A stretch of DNA of 64,000 nt from GCA-2733415 sp964276095 (GCA_964276095.1 CAXYDR010000003.1:558001-622000), one strand, 5' to 3'; positions 1 through 9,554 are shown, counted from the stretch's first letter. Numbers and translations are program-made. Notes: a model not told the origin generated them from the letters alone.

Positions 1-320
1 TTCAAATATTTAGAAAGGAATTCTGAAAAATTTTGATGTACTAGTTTCTCTTTTTTAAAGTGTATATTTTCAATAATTAAAGACTTAGTTCGAATTATCA
101 TTTTAGCTTCAATATTTTCAACCAATTCAAAACCTTCACTCTCAATTACTTTTTTAAGTTTTTCCTTATTATTATTTAAAATATCAGAATTTAATACTAT
201 TTCTCCCAAATCTACATTTACAAAAGCAATGTCATTTTTTTGCAGTACCTCTTTAACTACCTTAATACAGCGATTACACACCATATTTTTTATTGCTATT
301 TTAATATTGCTTTGAGTCAT
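1..320 (-). CDS. AraC-family-like regulator with N-terminal HMA-like domain (partial)
   Basis: This reading frame starts with ATG at 318-320 and stays open to the left edge, so about 106 N-terminal residues are seen and the rest lies outside. The start reads MTQSNIKIAIKNMVCNRC: a metal-binding-like MVCNRC motif opens a ferredoxin-like domain. The visible part matches my recollection of a Bacteroidota group with an HMA-like N-terminus and a C-terminal AraC helix-turn-helix, often beside copper and other metal genes, which fits the neighbours. The DNA-binding half is not visible, so the class is an inference. Confidence 0.6.
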   Translation of the reverse strand, partial: MTQSNIKIAIKNMVCNRCIKVVKEVLQKNDIAFVNVDLGEIVLNSDILNNNKEKLKKVIESEGFELVENIEAKMIIRTKSLIIENIHFKKEKLVHQNFSEFLSKYL

Positions 321-322
321 TT

Positions 323-775
323 TTAAAGATTATCTCTTAAATTAGTCAACCATTCTTCCAATACTTTTTTATCTTTTTCAGATAATTTAGCATCACTATG
401 TATCATTTTATATGATGCTAAGGGCATTTCATCATCATTTATTTGACTCATTATCGATTTTAGTTTGTTTTTTTGTCTTCTCTTAGAGTACAATCCAAAT
501 TCACTAAAATTTAACTCTTCTTTCCCTTCTTTAATATGCCCTTCCATAAACCAAGCAACTGGTTGTATTTTATTGTACCAAGGATAATAAGTATTGTTAC
601 TATGGCAATCGTAGCAAGAAACCTTTAGTTGTGTCTCAATATTTTCTGGCACATCAAAAGTTGTCATAAAATCCGTTGCCAAAACTGTGTTACTCTGATT
701 GTAGTTTTTAGGTATAAATTGAACACCTATAAAAACCAGAAGTAGAGTAACACCTATTTTTTTAAATAATTTCAT
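323..775 (-). CDS. Haem-binding domain protein (CxxCH)
   Basis: A 150-residue protein with an N-terminal membrane or signal segment (residues about 8-22) followed by one CYDCH haem-attachment motif near residue 54. The text after the motif (SNNTYYPWYNKIQPVAW) is characteristic of the Bacteroidota haem-binding domain family (PF14376), a periplasmic mono-haem cytochrome-like domain. It ends 2 bp before the regulator start and probably follows the copper operon. Its electron partner is not known. Confidence 0.8.
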   Translation of the reverse strand: MKLFKKIGVTLLLVFIGVQFIPKNYNQSNTVLATDFMTTFDVPENIETQLKVSCYDCHSNNTYYPWYNKIQPVAWFMEGHIKEGKEELNFSEFGLYSKRRQKNKLKSIMSQINDDEMPLASYKMIHSDAKLSEKDKKVLEEWLTNLRDNL

Positions 776-793
776 GAGCTTTTAATAATTTTA

Positions 794-834
794 TTTTAAG
801 CCTAAAGGCTTTAAGAAAACCTTTAGGCTTAAAA
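794..834. repeat. 15-bp-arm inverted repeat between two genes
   Basis: TTTTAAGCCTAAAGG (794-808) is a perfect inverted match to 820-834, with an 11-nt loop. It lies between the DUF3347 lipoprotein gene and the haem-binding gene, both leftward. The arms run T-rich outside rather than A-then-T, and no U tract follows on the minus strand, so it is not a textbook terminator. It may be an RNA hairpin that trims or attenuates the operon transcript. Confidence 0.6.
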
Positions 835-840
835 TTGTTA

Positions 841-1521
841 TTAATTAATTTGCTTTTTCACACTACCACACTTCATCATTTTTGCTCCGAAATATGGGTT
901 TTTAATTTCTTTTACCTCACTTAACCAGTATGCACCTTTATTGTTATTTGCCATTGGGCAAAAATCCTGATACAAGGTTTTTTCAGTCCCTAATAATGTA
1001 ATCAAATCATTAATATCAGTACTCAATACTTCAAAATGCTCTCTCTGATGACCTATTGGACTTTTTACAATATGCTCCGCGTTTTCTTTAGCACTTTCTA
1101 GAATTTCCATATATTCTTTATGAGTTTCTCCAGATAAATTACTCATGTCAAATTGTGAAAAAGCAGTCAATAATGCTGTCCCTCCTTTTGCTGTAGCATT
1201 TTCACTGTCAGCAACTAATCCGTTTTTAATTTGGATATAAGCATTTATAATTGGCGTAGTTGATGTGTTTTTTTGAGTATTTGCCTCTATGTCTCTTTCA
1301 TGGTGTGAAGTTACTTTGTCGTTATCATGATGCCCATCACTATTATCATGCCCTCCATTATCATGGTGTCCATCACTATTATCATGATGCCCCTCAGTAC
1401 TCATTTCAGTATGGTGTCCATCATCATTGTTATGCGCTTTTTTATTGTCCTTGCAAGAGCTTAGTATTAATATAATAAATGCTATTGCTAAAATTCCTGT
1501 TGTTGCTTTTATTTTTTTCAT
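841..1521 (-). CDS. DUF3347 domain lipoprotein with His/Asp repeats
   Basis: A 226-residue lipoprotein with a signal peptide and lipobox ending ILSSC at residue 23. A low-complexity stretch at about residues 35-75 is built from GHHDN and SDGHHDN units. The C-terminal half (about 90-220) matches DUF3347, a periplasmic domain often adjacent or fused to Cu/Ag efflux adaptors in Bacteroidota; the DFCPMANNNKGAYWLSEV block is its signature and holds a Cys/Met pair. The His repeats suggest a copper or silver binding role. No adaptor gene is present nearby. Confidence 0.8.
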   Translation of the reverse strand: MKKIKATTGILAIAFIILILSSCKDNKKAHNNDDGHHTEMSTEGHHDNSDGHHDNGGHDNSDGHHDNDKVTSHHERDIEANTQKNTSTTPIINAYIQIKNGLVADSENATAKGGTALLTAFSQFDMSNLSGETHKEYMEILESAKENAEHIVKSPIGHQREHFEVLSTDINDLITLLGTEKTLYQDFCPMANNNKGAYWLSEVKEIKNPYFGAKMMKCGSVKKQIN

Positions 1522-1552
1522 CGTAATTTAATTTTGATTGTTTTTATTTATT

Positions 1553-1954
1553 TTAATGTTGATGCCCTTCATGATTATGCCCTTCTTCTTTTGCTGATGA
1601 AAGGCTCATTTTCATACCTCTATCATATTGGCAACAACCTGGTAAGTTTTCATATGCTTTTTCATCAGCATTAGACATATCTGTATCATATCCTGATGCC
1701 ACTATTGCATTGTGCAACTCCATTTTATTGGTCTTTAAAGCATCAAAAGATATATCGATTTTCTTATAATCTACATTCCAATTTGCATGAGATACTCCCG
1801 CTACACTATTTACTGCTTTTTCAATTGTTGTTTTACACATTCCACAGTTACCACGTACACCAAATGTAATTTCTGTAACATCAGATTTAGATTGTCCAAA
1901 ACTCATAGTAATGGTTAAAAATAATACGACTGCTGTTAAAATTGATTTTTTCAT
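1553..1954 (-). CDS. Secreted heavy-metal-associated (HMA) protein
   Basis: I take the ATG at 1952-1954 because it gives a clean signal peptide (MKKSILTAVVLFLTITMSFG). An upstream in-frame ATG at 2005 would add 17 residues before it. The mature protein is one HMA fold with the motif GNCGMCKTTIE instead of the usual MxCxxC, and ends in a His-rich tail (HNHEGHQH). CopZ-like proteins bind Cu(I) through the two cysteines. Export to the periplasm, and position in the Cus operon, suggest a periplasmic metal carrier. Confidence 0.8.
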   Translation of the reverse strand: MKKSILTAVVLFLTITMSFGQSKSDVTEITFGVRGNCGMCKTTIEKAVNSVAGVSHANWNVDYKKIDISFDALKTNKMELHNAIVASGYDTDMSNADEKAYENLPGCCQYDRGMKMSLSSAKEEGHNHEGHQH

Positions 1955-2055
1955 TTTTATTGTTTTAAGTATTACAATGTAAATAACCATGAAATAAGGA
2001 TCCATTATAATAGAATCAGTTAATTGCTTTGTATAGACTTTTATAATTTTGTTGC

Positions 2056-2316
2056 TTAATGGTTATGACCAGCGTGATCATCTGAATGTTTCATTTCTTT
2101 TAAATCCATACCGCATTTAGGACATGAACCTGCTTTATCATAGGTTTTATCACCTTCACATTTCATAGGACAGGCAAAAGCCGTTTTCTCTTCTGAATGT
2201 TTCATTTCAGTTTGACCTTGATCTTTTTGTTCTTTATTATTCTCTTTACATGATGTAAGAGATAAACCAATCATTACTATTGCTAAAATCCCTATTGTTA
2301 CTTTTAAATTTTTCAT
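2056..2316 (-). CDS. Heavy-metal-binding domain (HMBD) lipoprotein
   Basis: An 86-residue lipoprotein (lipobox SLTSC). Its mature part holds ACPMKCEGD and a second SCPKCGMDL unit, the pattern of the heavy metal binding domain (PF19335). This domain normally forms the N-terminus of CusB-type adaptors; here it stands alone with a His-rich tail (HSDDHAGHNH). It lies 2 bp downstream of the TolC gene. Confidence 0.8.
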   Translation of the reverse strand: MKNLKVTIGILAIVMIGLSLTSCKENNKEQKDQGQTEMKHSEEKTAFACPMKCEGDKTYDKAGSCPKCGMDLKEMKHSDDHAGHNH

Positions 2317-2318
2317 TT

Positions 2319-3536
2319 TTATTGTTTTAAATAATTAATAATTGCAGATTGCTTAAAATAATTTTTTATCGCATTTATTTGATTCGTCTGAAACTTTAGT
2401 TGTAATTCCTGAATGTCCAAAATATCATTAAAATTCAATTTACCAGTCTCATAATTTTTCATCAGTATTACTTCTGCACTCTTCGCTTGTTTTAAATTTT
2501 TAAGCTGCGTTGTATGACTTATTTTACTAGAAACTCTTTTCTTTACTGCTTTGTCTAAAAGAGTTTCTAACATATTAAATCTATACTCTTTTTGAGCTTC
2601 AATTTCCTGTTGCTTGATGCTATTTTGTTTCGTCTTAGATTTATATTTTTTATTAAAGATTGGAATAGATAATGATACCATTGGCATTATAATATCTTTT
2701 CCATTATCAATAAGATCCATATCTGTACGTTCAGATACTGCTATATAATCTAAACCAAAACCAATTTTAGGCGCTTTTTCTTTTTTATTTAGTAGCTCTG
2801 ATTTTTCTACAGACTCAAAAAGCTTATCATATTTTGTTAGTTCAGGATGTACCTTTAAGCTTTCTATAGAGAATTCCTGATCCACTTCAGGTATCACAAG
2901 AATCTCAGCAATTATTACTTTACTCGCCTCACTTCGGTTAAGCAGGTTATTAAAGTTGGTTTGCTCAGCCAAATAATCTTGCTCTAAAATTTCCTTCTGC
3001 TGGGTTAATCTGTTTTGACGAATTTGTAATCGCAAAACATCTACCGCAGAAGCTTTCCCTACCTCGATAGCATTTAAGGCAAGTTTTTCATAAGTTTCTA
3101 AAAGTCCTATATTTTTTTTCAAAACTTCTTGAATTTCATGAATTGCAAATAAGTCATAATAAGACTTTGACACTGCCAAGGTTAACTTCCTTTTTTCTAC
3201 TACTAAATCTTGGTATTTCACATCAGCCAAAGCATTTACATAATTTTCTCTAGCTGTAATAGTACCAAACCAGGGTAACATTTGTTTTACCCCTATTTTT
3301 GCCTTTTGAGCTCCTGTACGTGTTTCAGGCTCTGATACAAAATAACCTGCACTAAACTGTGTGTCTGGTAAGGTATTTACCTCTTTTATTTTCTCTGTGG
3401 CTATTTCATGTTTAAACTCATAAGCCTGAATCAAAGGACTATTTTTCAATGCTTCTTGAACATATGTGTTTAGTTCTTGTGCTTTAACTGAACACATTCC
3501 TAAGAATAGAACTGTAATAAGAATTATATACTTCAT
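2319..3536 (-). CDS. TolC-family outer membrane efflux protein (CusC-like)
   Basis: A 405-residue protein with a signal peptide (cleavage near VKAQE) and the two long helical halves of outer membrane efflux proteins (OEP, PF02321). Residues about 135-215 and 330-400 form long amphipathic helices. It should give the outer membrane channel for the adjacent RND pump. Its ATG overlaps the CusA stop codon (ATGA, 3533-3536), indicating translational coupling. Metal specificity is inferred from the partner. Confidence 0.85.
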   Translation of the reverse strand: MKYIILITVLFLGMCSVKAQELNTYVQEALKNSPLIQAYEFKHEIATEKIKEVNTLPDTQFSAGYFVSEPETRTGAQKAKIGVKQMLPWFGTITARENYVNALADVKYQDLVVEKRKLTLAVSKSYYDLFAIHEIQEVLKKNIGLLETYEKLALNAIEVGKASAVDVLRLQIRQNRLTQQKEILEQDYLAEQTNFNNLLNRSEASKVIIAEILVIPEVDQEFSIESLKVHPELTKYDKLFESVEKSELLNKKEKAPKIGFGLDYIAVSERTDMDLIDNGKDIIMPMVSLSIPIFNKKYKSKTKQNSIKQQEIEAQKEYRFNMLETLLDKAVKKRVSSKISHTTQLKNLKQAKSAEVILMKNYETGKLNFNDILDIQELQLKFQTNQINAIKNYFKQSAIINYLKQ

Positions 3537-6500
3537 TTTGATTCTTTTTTAAGTTGTAGTTCTTCTTTCCAACTGTATAATATAGGTACCACAAATAGTG
3601 TTATTAATGCTATTAACATACCTCCAAAACTTGGAATTGCCATTGGTATCATAATATCACTTCCACGACCAGTTGATGTTAATACAGGCAATAATGCTAG
3701 TATGGTAGTTGCCGTAGTCATTAAACATGGACGAATACGCTTTTCACCTGCTTCAACAATAGATGCTCTTATACCATTTTTGGTAGTTGGTTTGTTTCTA
3801 TCAAAAGTTTGCGTTAAATAGGTCGCCATAACTACACCATCATCAGTTGCTATACCAAACAAGGCAATAAAACCAACCCAAACTGCGACACTTAAATTGA
3901 TTGTATGCATTTGGAATAAACTCCGTAGGTTTTCACCAAAGAAATTGATGTTTAAAAACCAATCTTGACCATAAAGCCAAATCATTATAAACCCTCCTGA
4001 AAAAGCAACCGCAATACCTGTAAACACCATCAAAGATGTTGCTACCGAACGGAATTGGAAATACAAAATTAAAAAGATAATAACCAGTGCTAATGGTACT
4101 ACCACAGATAAAGTTTCTTCTGCACGTAATTGATTTTCGTAAGTTCCTGTAAACTGATAATTGATTCCTTTTGGAACAATTAGTTCTCCTGAATCTATTT
4201 TTTGTTGAATTAAAGCCTGTGCATTCTCAACTACATTAACTTCAGCAAAACCATCTAATTTGTCAAACAGTACATACCCTACTAAAAAGGTGTCTTCACT
4301 TTTTATAACTTGAGGACCTTGCTCATAACGGATTGTTGCTAATTCACTTAACGGTACTGGGCTTCCTTTTTCTACAGGAATATATATCTTTTCTAAATCA
4401 GTAGGGTTAGCACGCAATTCTCTTGGGTAACGTACTCTAACTCCATAACGTTCTCTACCTTCAACAGTTTGTGTTAAAGCCATACCGCCAACAGCAACCT
4501 TTAATACATCTTGAACGTTTTTAATTGATATTCCGTATCGAGCAATTTTCTCTCTATCAATATCAATTAATAGATAAGGCTTCCCTACAATTCTGTCAGC
4601 AAAAACTGCCTCAACTTTAACACCTTCAGCTTGCTTTAAAATACCTTCCAACTGTACTCCAAAAGCTTCAATTTGACTTAAATCTTGACCTTTTACCTTA
4701 ATACCCATTGGCGCACGCATACCCGTTTGCAACATTACTAACCGTGTTTCAATAGGTTGCAATTTAGGAGCTGATGTAACTCCTGGTAATTTGGTTACAC
4801 GTACAATTTCCTTCCAAATATCATCTGGCGATTTTATTTCCGGCCTCCAATTACGGTAAAATTCTCCATCATTATCTTCTATTAATTGTGTTGCTTCAAT
4901 TTCACCATTAATGAGTGAGGTTTGCTCAGAACTATTTGGGTTGGCAAGAAAACTACCATCTTTTAATTCAAATAGCTCATCATCATTTACTCTATATCTT
5001 TGACGTTCTCCACCTTCATTCAACATATACTCAGGTTTGTATAAAATGATATTTTCATACATAGAAAGAGGAGCAGGATCTAAAGCAGACTCGGTTCTTC
5101 CTGCTTTACCAACAACTGTTTTAATTTCAGGGATACTAGCTACAGCCATATCTAATTGTTGTAACACACGTTTATTTTCTTCTACTCCTGAATGAGGCAT
5201 TGAAGTAGGCATCAATAAAAATGATCCTTCATTTAAAGAAGGCATAAACTCTTTACCTGTGTTTTGCATAATCCAAAAACCAAAAATTACTATGACTGTT
5301 GGCAATGATAAAAAGACGAGTTTATTTTTTAAAGCCCATTCTAAAATACGCGTGTAGTATTTCCTAAATAGGGTAAATACCCCTAATAATCCAAAACAAA
5401 TTAATGCTACAAAGATGAGGTTCCAAAAGATATTTTTATCTACTCCTAAAGGTCTCCAATATTCAGCTAAAAGAAATACAATAGCTATTGCAGATATAGC
5501 AATATTTATAAGGTTTGCTCTTTTTTCTGAAATTTTATCTTTCAACTTTAAGAACGCAGTTACTCCAAAGCCAATAAGTATTAAGCCCAAGTTGTGTCCA
5601 TAAATAATAGCTATAATCCCTAATACTATCAGCATACTATTTATCACATAACTGCTTACTTTTTTATTGGTTTTCTTTTTAAATAAATAGGCTGCAAATG
5701 GTGGTATTAAAAATAGTGCAACTATTAAAGAGGCTGTTAATGCAAATGTTTTAGTAAACGCTAATGGCCTAAATAACTTACCTTCTGCACCAATCATAGT
5801 AAATACTGGAATGAAACTTATAATTGTAGTAAGCACAGCTGTTAAAATAGCACCTGAAACTTCAGCAGTTGCGTTATAAACAACCGTATTTATAGGTGTA
5901 TCACCAGTATCTTCATCTAAATGCCTAATAATATTTTCGGATAAAATAACACCTACATCTACCATTGTTCCTATTGCAATTGCAATACCAGACAATGCGA
6001 CAATGTTAGCATCTACATTAAAGATTTTCATAGCTATAAAAACCATCAGAACAGCAATAGGTAATAACCCTGATATAAGAATAGAAGCTCTTAAATTAAA
6101 TACCATAATAATAATTACTAAAATGGTAATCAATATTTCTAATGATAGTGCTTCATTAAGTGTTCCTAAAGTTTCTTGTATAAGTTCTGTTCTATCATAA
6201 AAAGGAACAATTGTAAGTTGAGATGTTCTACCATCAGATAAGACTTTAGTTGGTAAACCAGCACTTAACTCATTAATCTTTTCCTTTACTTTATTTATAA
6301 CCTCCATAGGGTTAGCACCATAACGAGCTACTACTACTCCTCCTACTACTTCAGCTCCTTCTTTGTCAAGAATCCCTCTACGTGTTGCAGGCCCTAACGA
6401 AACTTTAGCTATATCTTTAATTTTTATGGCTGTATAATCTTCAGAGATGACTACTGCATTCTCTATATCAGAAATTGATTTGACATATCCCAAACCTCTT

Positions 6501-7246
6501 ACTAAATATTCTGCTTGATTGATTTCTAATGTCTGTGCTCCAATATCTTTATTACTCTCTTTGACTGCCTTAACAACATGATGTAATGCAATATTATATT
6601 GACGCATTAATTCTGGATCTACATCAATTTGATATTCCTGAACATAACCTCCAATAGATGCTACTTCAGAAACACCACTAGCAGATGATAATGCATATTT
6701 TACATAGTAATCCTGAATACTACGTAATTCTTGTAAATCCCAACCTCCAGTAACATTACCATTTTCGTCACGACCTTCAAGAGTATACCAATATATTTGA
6801 CCTAATCCTGTTGCATCAGGTCCTAAAGCAGGGTTGACATCATTAGGCAATAGATTACTTGGCAGGGAATTTAATTTTTCAAGAATTCTACTTCGACTCC
6901 AATAAAACTCAACATCTTCTTCAAAAATGATATAAATACTAGAAAACCCAAACATAGATGAACTACGAATAGTTTTCACTCCAGGAATCCCTAGCAATGA
7001 TGTCGTTAAAGGATACGTAATTTGATCTTCAATATCTTGTGGTGAGCGTCCCTCCCATTTGGTAAATACAATTTGTTGATTTTCTCCAATATCAGGTATG
7101 GCGTCAACAGCAACTGGGTTACTTGGCAAAAACCCTGTATCCCAACTGAAAGGAGCATTTACTGTTCCCCATCCTATAAAAAGGACTAGCATTAAAACTG
7201 CTACCAGTTTATTTTCTATTAAATATTTTATGCTTTTATTGAGCAT
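3533..7246 (-). CDS. cusA: CusA/CzcA-family heavy-metal RND efflux pump
   Basis: I start at MLNKSIKYLIENK (ATG 7244-7246); the frame extends upstream to 7324 but that text is not membrane-like. About 1237 residues with the RND layout: TM1 at the N-terminus, a large periplasmic loop, a TM block, a second loop, and a C-terminal TM block. The TM4 segment reads IGTMVDVGVILSEN, like the Cu/Ag class (HME4) GAMVDAAIVMIEN, not the Zn/Co/Ni class. The pump takes Cu(I) or Ag(I) from the periplasm, driven by protons. It is longer than E. coli CusA because of an inserted segment with extra TM helices (about residues 535-640), as I recall for Bacteroidota homologues. Confidence 0.9.
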   Translation of the reverse strand: MLNKSIKYLIENKLVAVLMLVLFIGWGTVNAPFSWDTGFLPSNPVAVDAIPDIGENQQIVFTKWEGRSPQDIEDQITYPLTTSLLGIPGVKTIRSSSMFGFSSIYIIFEEDVEFYWSRSRILEKLNSLPSNLLPNDVNPALGPDATGLGQIYWYTLEGRDENGNVTGGWDLQELRSIQDYYVKYALSSASGVSEVASIGGYVQEYQIDVDPELMRQYNIALHHVVKAVKESNKDIGAQTLEINQAEYLVRGLGYVKSISDIENAVVISEDYTAIKIKDIAKVSLGPATRRGILDKEGAEVVGGVVVARYGANPMEVINKVKEKINELSAGLPTKVLSDGRTSQLTIVPFYDRTELIQETLGTLNEALSLEILITILVIIIMVFNLRASILISGLLPIAVLMVFIAMKIFNVDANIVALSGIAIAIGTMVDVGVILSENIIRHLDEDTGDTPINTVVYNATAEVSGAILTAVLTTIISFIPVFTMIGAEGKLFRPLAFTKTFALTASLIVALFLIPPFAAYLFKKKTNKKVSSYVINSMLIVLGIIAIIYGHNLGLILIGFGVTAFLKLKDKISEKRANLINIAISAIAIVFLLAEYWRPLGVDKNIFWNLIFVALICFGLLGVFTLFRKYYTRILEWALKNKLVFLSLPTVIVIFGFWIMQNTGKEFMPSLNEGSFLLMPTSMPHSGVEENKRVLQQLDMAVASIPEIKTVVGKAGRTESALDPAPLSMYENIILYKPEYMLNEGGERQRYRVNDDELFELKDGSFLANPNSSEQTSLINGEIEATQLIEDNDGEFYRNWRPEIKSPDDIWKEIVRVTKLPGVTSAPKLQPIETRLVMLQTGMRAPMGIKVKGQDLSQIEAFGVQLEGILKQAEGVKVEAVFADRIVGKPYLLIDIDREKIARYGISIKNVQDVLKVAVGGMALTQTVEGRERYGVRVRYPRELRANPTDLEKIYIPVEKGSPVPLSELATIRYEQGPQVIKSEDTFLVGYVLFDKLDGFAEVNVVENAQALIQQKIDSGELIVPKGINYQFTGTYENQLRAEETLSVVVPLALVIIFLILYFQFRSVATSLMVFTGIAVAFSGGFIMIWLYGQDWFLNINFFGENLRSLFQMHTINLSVAVWVGFIALFGIATDDGVVMATYLTQTFDRNKPTTKNGIRASIVEAGEKRIRPCLMTTATTILALLPVLTSTGRGSDIMIPMAIPSFGGMLIALITLFVVPILYSWKEELQLKKESK

Positions 7247-7351
7247 TGCTTTAATTATTAAGTAATTAGACAATCGTTTAAAAAAAACGTAACAAGGAGT
7301 CATCCTGTTGGTAGGTATTACCACAAGAGAACTTTAATCTAATACTTAAAA

Positions 7352-7765
7352 TTAAATCAAATAGCTTTCGTCAAGCTGAAAGATGTGTTTGACAATAAAA
7401 GGGGGGGGGTATTCAGAAAATGAAGCTTTATCTTCACTAAACCCATTAAAAAGGTTTAGATAAGAATATGCGAATGAGGCAACAAAAATTTGTTGTTCTA
7501 GTGTTAATTGATCAAAAGAACATTTTAATTCATCTTGTCCATCAATTTTAACTTGTTGATCATTACAACAGTCTTTTTTGGTAACAGCACAGCCTTCATT
7601 TGAAGGTTTTTGCATTTCCATTCCACAAGTTTTTGCCTTATGAAAAATAGCTGTATCAACTAATGTATCTCCACAATAATGCATATCAACAGTAAATGAC
7701 ATTGTAGAAAATAATACTACAAAAGCCATTAAAAGAGACGCTATTTTATGGAATACATGCTTCAT
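7352..7765 (-). CDS. HYC_CC_PP family protein, copy 1
   Basis: A 137-residue secreted protein with a signal peptide (residues about 1-27) and the three signatures of the family: HYCGD at about 30, KDCCND at about 65 and YPPPF near the C-terminus. The function is unknown; these cysteine-rich proteins are recurrently found beside metal efflux genes in Bacteroidota. The PPP codons include a run of nine G on the plus strand (7401-7409), a slippage-prone tract. It lies just upstream of cusA on the same strand and has a paralogue at 11234-11650. Confidence 0.8.
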   Translation of the reverse strand: MKHVFHKIASLLMAFVVLFSTMSFTVDMHYCGDTLVDTAIFHKAKTCGMEMQKPSNEGCAVTKKDCCNDQQVKIDGQDELKCSFDQLTLEQQIFVASFAYSYLNLFNGFSEDKASFSEYPPPFIVKHIFQLDESYLI

Positions 7766-7916
7766 GTTATCTACAAAATTACTGAAATTTAATTAAAGAC
7801 ACACTCTTTAACATAAAATTAATGTTTTTTGATTAGCCTAATGAACACGCATCACCTATTCAACTTACAATTTAGTTAACACGATAACAAACTATTTTTT
7901 ACGCATAAAACATGAC

Positions 7917-8711
7917 TCACTTACTTAATTTCAGTATTCTAAATGCTCCTTGAATTACAAAAGTAAAAACGATTGCTCCTATTATTAAATCGGGTTTCCC
8001 AGTGTCTAACCAATTTACTAAAAGTCCTGCTGTTATCACTCCTAAATTGATAATCACATCATTCGAAGTAAATATCATACTAGCCCTCATATGGGCTTCT
8101 TCCTTACTTTTAGATTTTTGTAGTATATGCAAACAAATACCATTGGCGATAAGTGCAAACACAGAAACAATAATCATCGTAGAAAAATCAGGTAGTTGCT
8201 CTTTGCTAATAAAACGTCTTACGATTTCAGCAAAACCAATTACAGCAAGTATGATTTGAAAATAACCTGCAAGTTTTGCAATTCTTTTCTTTTTAATTAC
8301 AGTGCCACCAACTGCAAAAAGACTAATTCCATAAACAAATGAGTCCGCTAACATATCTAAACTATCAGCTACAAGTCCCATTGATTTTGAAATCAAACCA
8401 GTAGTCATTTCAATAATGAAAAAAGCAAAGTTTATGATGAGAACTGACCAAAGTAATTTCTTTTGATTAGAATTTTCTTCAAACTCAGTTTGAAGAGATT
8501 GTTCTGTAGAAATTTTCTTACCCTCTAATTTCAATTCGAAAATAGCTTGTTCGATTTGCTCTATCTTACCACTATGAAAAATGGTTAGTTTTCGATTAGT
8601 TATATCAAAATCAAGATTTTTAATATTTGAAATATCTTCTAACTTCATTCGAATTAAGTTCTCTTCAGAAGGGCAATCCATTTTTGAAATTTCAAATATT
8701 GTTTTCTGCAT
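7917..8711 (-). CDS. Cation diffusion facilitator with N-terminal HMA-like domain
   Basis: 264 residues. Positions 1-70 look like a degenerate HMA domain (MDCPSEE in place of MxCxxC). The rest is a CDF transporter with about six TM helices and the metal-site motif ADSLDMLADSF in TM2. The long cytoplasmic C-terminal domain of classical CDF proteins is missing. It closes the arsR-merTP operon, so it may export the same or a related divalent metal. The Asp-rich TM2 site fits Zn/Cd/Hg-type ions, but the substrate is not determinable. Confidence 0.8.
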   Translation of the reverse strand: MQKTIFEISKMDCPSEENLIRMKLEDISNIKNLDFDITNRKLTIFHSGKIEQIEQAIFELKLEGKKISTEQSLQTEFEENSNQKKLLWSVLIINFAFFIIEMTTGLISKSMGLVADSLDMLADSFVYGISLFAVGGTVIKKKRIAKLAGYFQIILAVIGFAEIVRRFISKEQLPDFSTMIIVSVFALIANGICLHILQKSKSKEEAHMRASMIFTSNDVIINLGVITAGLLVNWLDTGKPDLIIGAIVFTFVIQGAFRILKLSK

Positions 8712-8724
8712 TATGTATTAATTT

Positions 8725-8946
8725 TTAACAGCAACTAGAGTTACCACAACTTTTGTTTTCTTGAATTGGCGGACAAGGAATTGTTCCATAAGAACAATAC
8801 ACACAACAATCATTGTTTATTGGTTTTAATAAAGTTTTACAATTTGTGCATTCATAAAAATACTGACAGGCATTTGTTGGCATTTCTTCTTCCTTCTTAT
8901 AACCACAGTTTGGGCATGTAATTGTTGATTTTAATTGTATTTCCAT
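8725..8946 (-). CDS. GDCCVxC-type small cysteine-rich protein
   Basis: 73 residues with CPNCGYKK, a middle CTNC pair, the signature DCCVYCSYG and a C-terminal SCGNSSCC. It belongs to the GDCCVxC family, whose members can be selenoproteins; here the position is Cys (codon TGT). These small proteins recur in mercury and arsenic operons. Its ATG abuts the merTP stop, showing an operon. Role unknown; thiol-based metal transfer is likely. Confidence 0.8.
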   Translation of the reverse strand: MEIQLKSTITCPNCGYKKEEEMPTNACQYFYECTNCKTLLKPINNDCCVYCSYGTIPCPPIQENKSCGNSSCC

Positions 8947-9542
8947 TATTTTATAATTTTATATCCTGTTGAATTAATTGCTATTAGTATATCTTCTTCG
9001 GAAGTTTTTGTGCTATCAAATACCACCTTAGCACTTTCTTTTTCAAAAGAAGCCTCTACACTTACAATACCTTTTAATTCATTAACTGCGTGTATAACGT
9101 GTTGCTCACAAGATGTACAAGTCATTCCTTTCACTTCAAAGTTTACAGACTGAATATCTGATTTACTTACAACCACCACATCTTTCTTGTTATCTGGATA
9201 AAAAATGGAAGAATAATAAGGAAAAGCAATTGATATAACTGCGAATAAAGTAATACCTATTAAAAACCCCTTGCTTTGAAACCATTTTGGTTTTTCATCT
9301 ATATCGCAACCACAGTCATCTGCTTTTTTAGGTTTTAAGTAATAATACCAAGCATAACCAATAGCTATTACAGCTAAACCAATTAAATATGGCCTAAAAG
9401 GTTCCATCCATGACAAGGATGACGCACTACCTCCAATACCTGCAATTAAAGCTATTACTGGTGGAATACAACAAGATGAAGCTGCAATAGCAGCAAACAA
9501 ACCTGTAAACGCAGCGCTTCTTGATGTTTTTTCTGTTTTCAT
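8946..9542 (-). CDS. merTP: Mercuric transport fusion protein MerTP
   Basis: 198 residues: an N-terminal MerT-like membrane part with the SSCCIPPV cysteine pair in TM1, further TM helices and a cytoplasmic DCGCD motif, followed by a C-terminal MerP-like HMA domain with the metal motif GMTCTSCEQHV (about residue 140). In separate-gene systems MerP passes Hg(II) to MerT for import. No mercuric reductase (merA) is seen in the window, so import without visible reduction needs explaining; another thiophilic metal is possible. Confidence 0.9.
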   Translation of the reverse strand: MKTEKTSRSAAFTGLFAAIAASSCCIPPVIALIAGIGGSASSLSWMEPFRPYLIGLAVIAIGYAWYYYLKPKKADDCGCDIDEKPKWFQSKGFLIGITLFAVISIAFPYYSSIFYPDNKKDVVVVSKSDIQSVNFEVKGMTCTSCEQHVIHAVNELKGIVSVEASFEKESAKVVFDSTKTSEEDILIAINSTGYKIIK

Positions 9543-9554
9543 AATTTAAAAAAT

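Noticed and set aside
1260..1475. A His/Tyr-rich plus-strand open frame of 71 codons
   Set aside because: It is antisense to the His-repeat region of the DUF3347 lipoprotein; its composition mirrors the repeats.
8725..8946. Selenocysteine in the GDCCVxC protein
   Set aside because: The frame is open and uses Cys codons; no in-frame TGA is needed.
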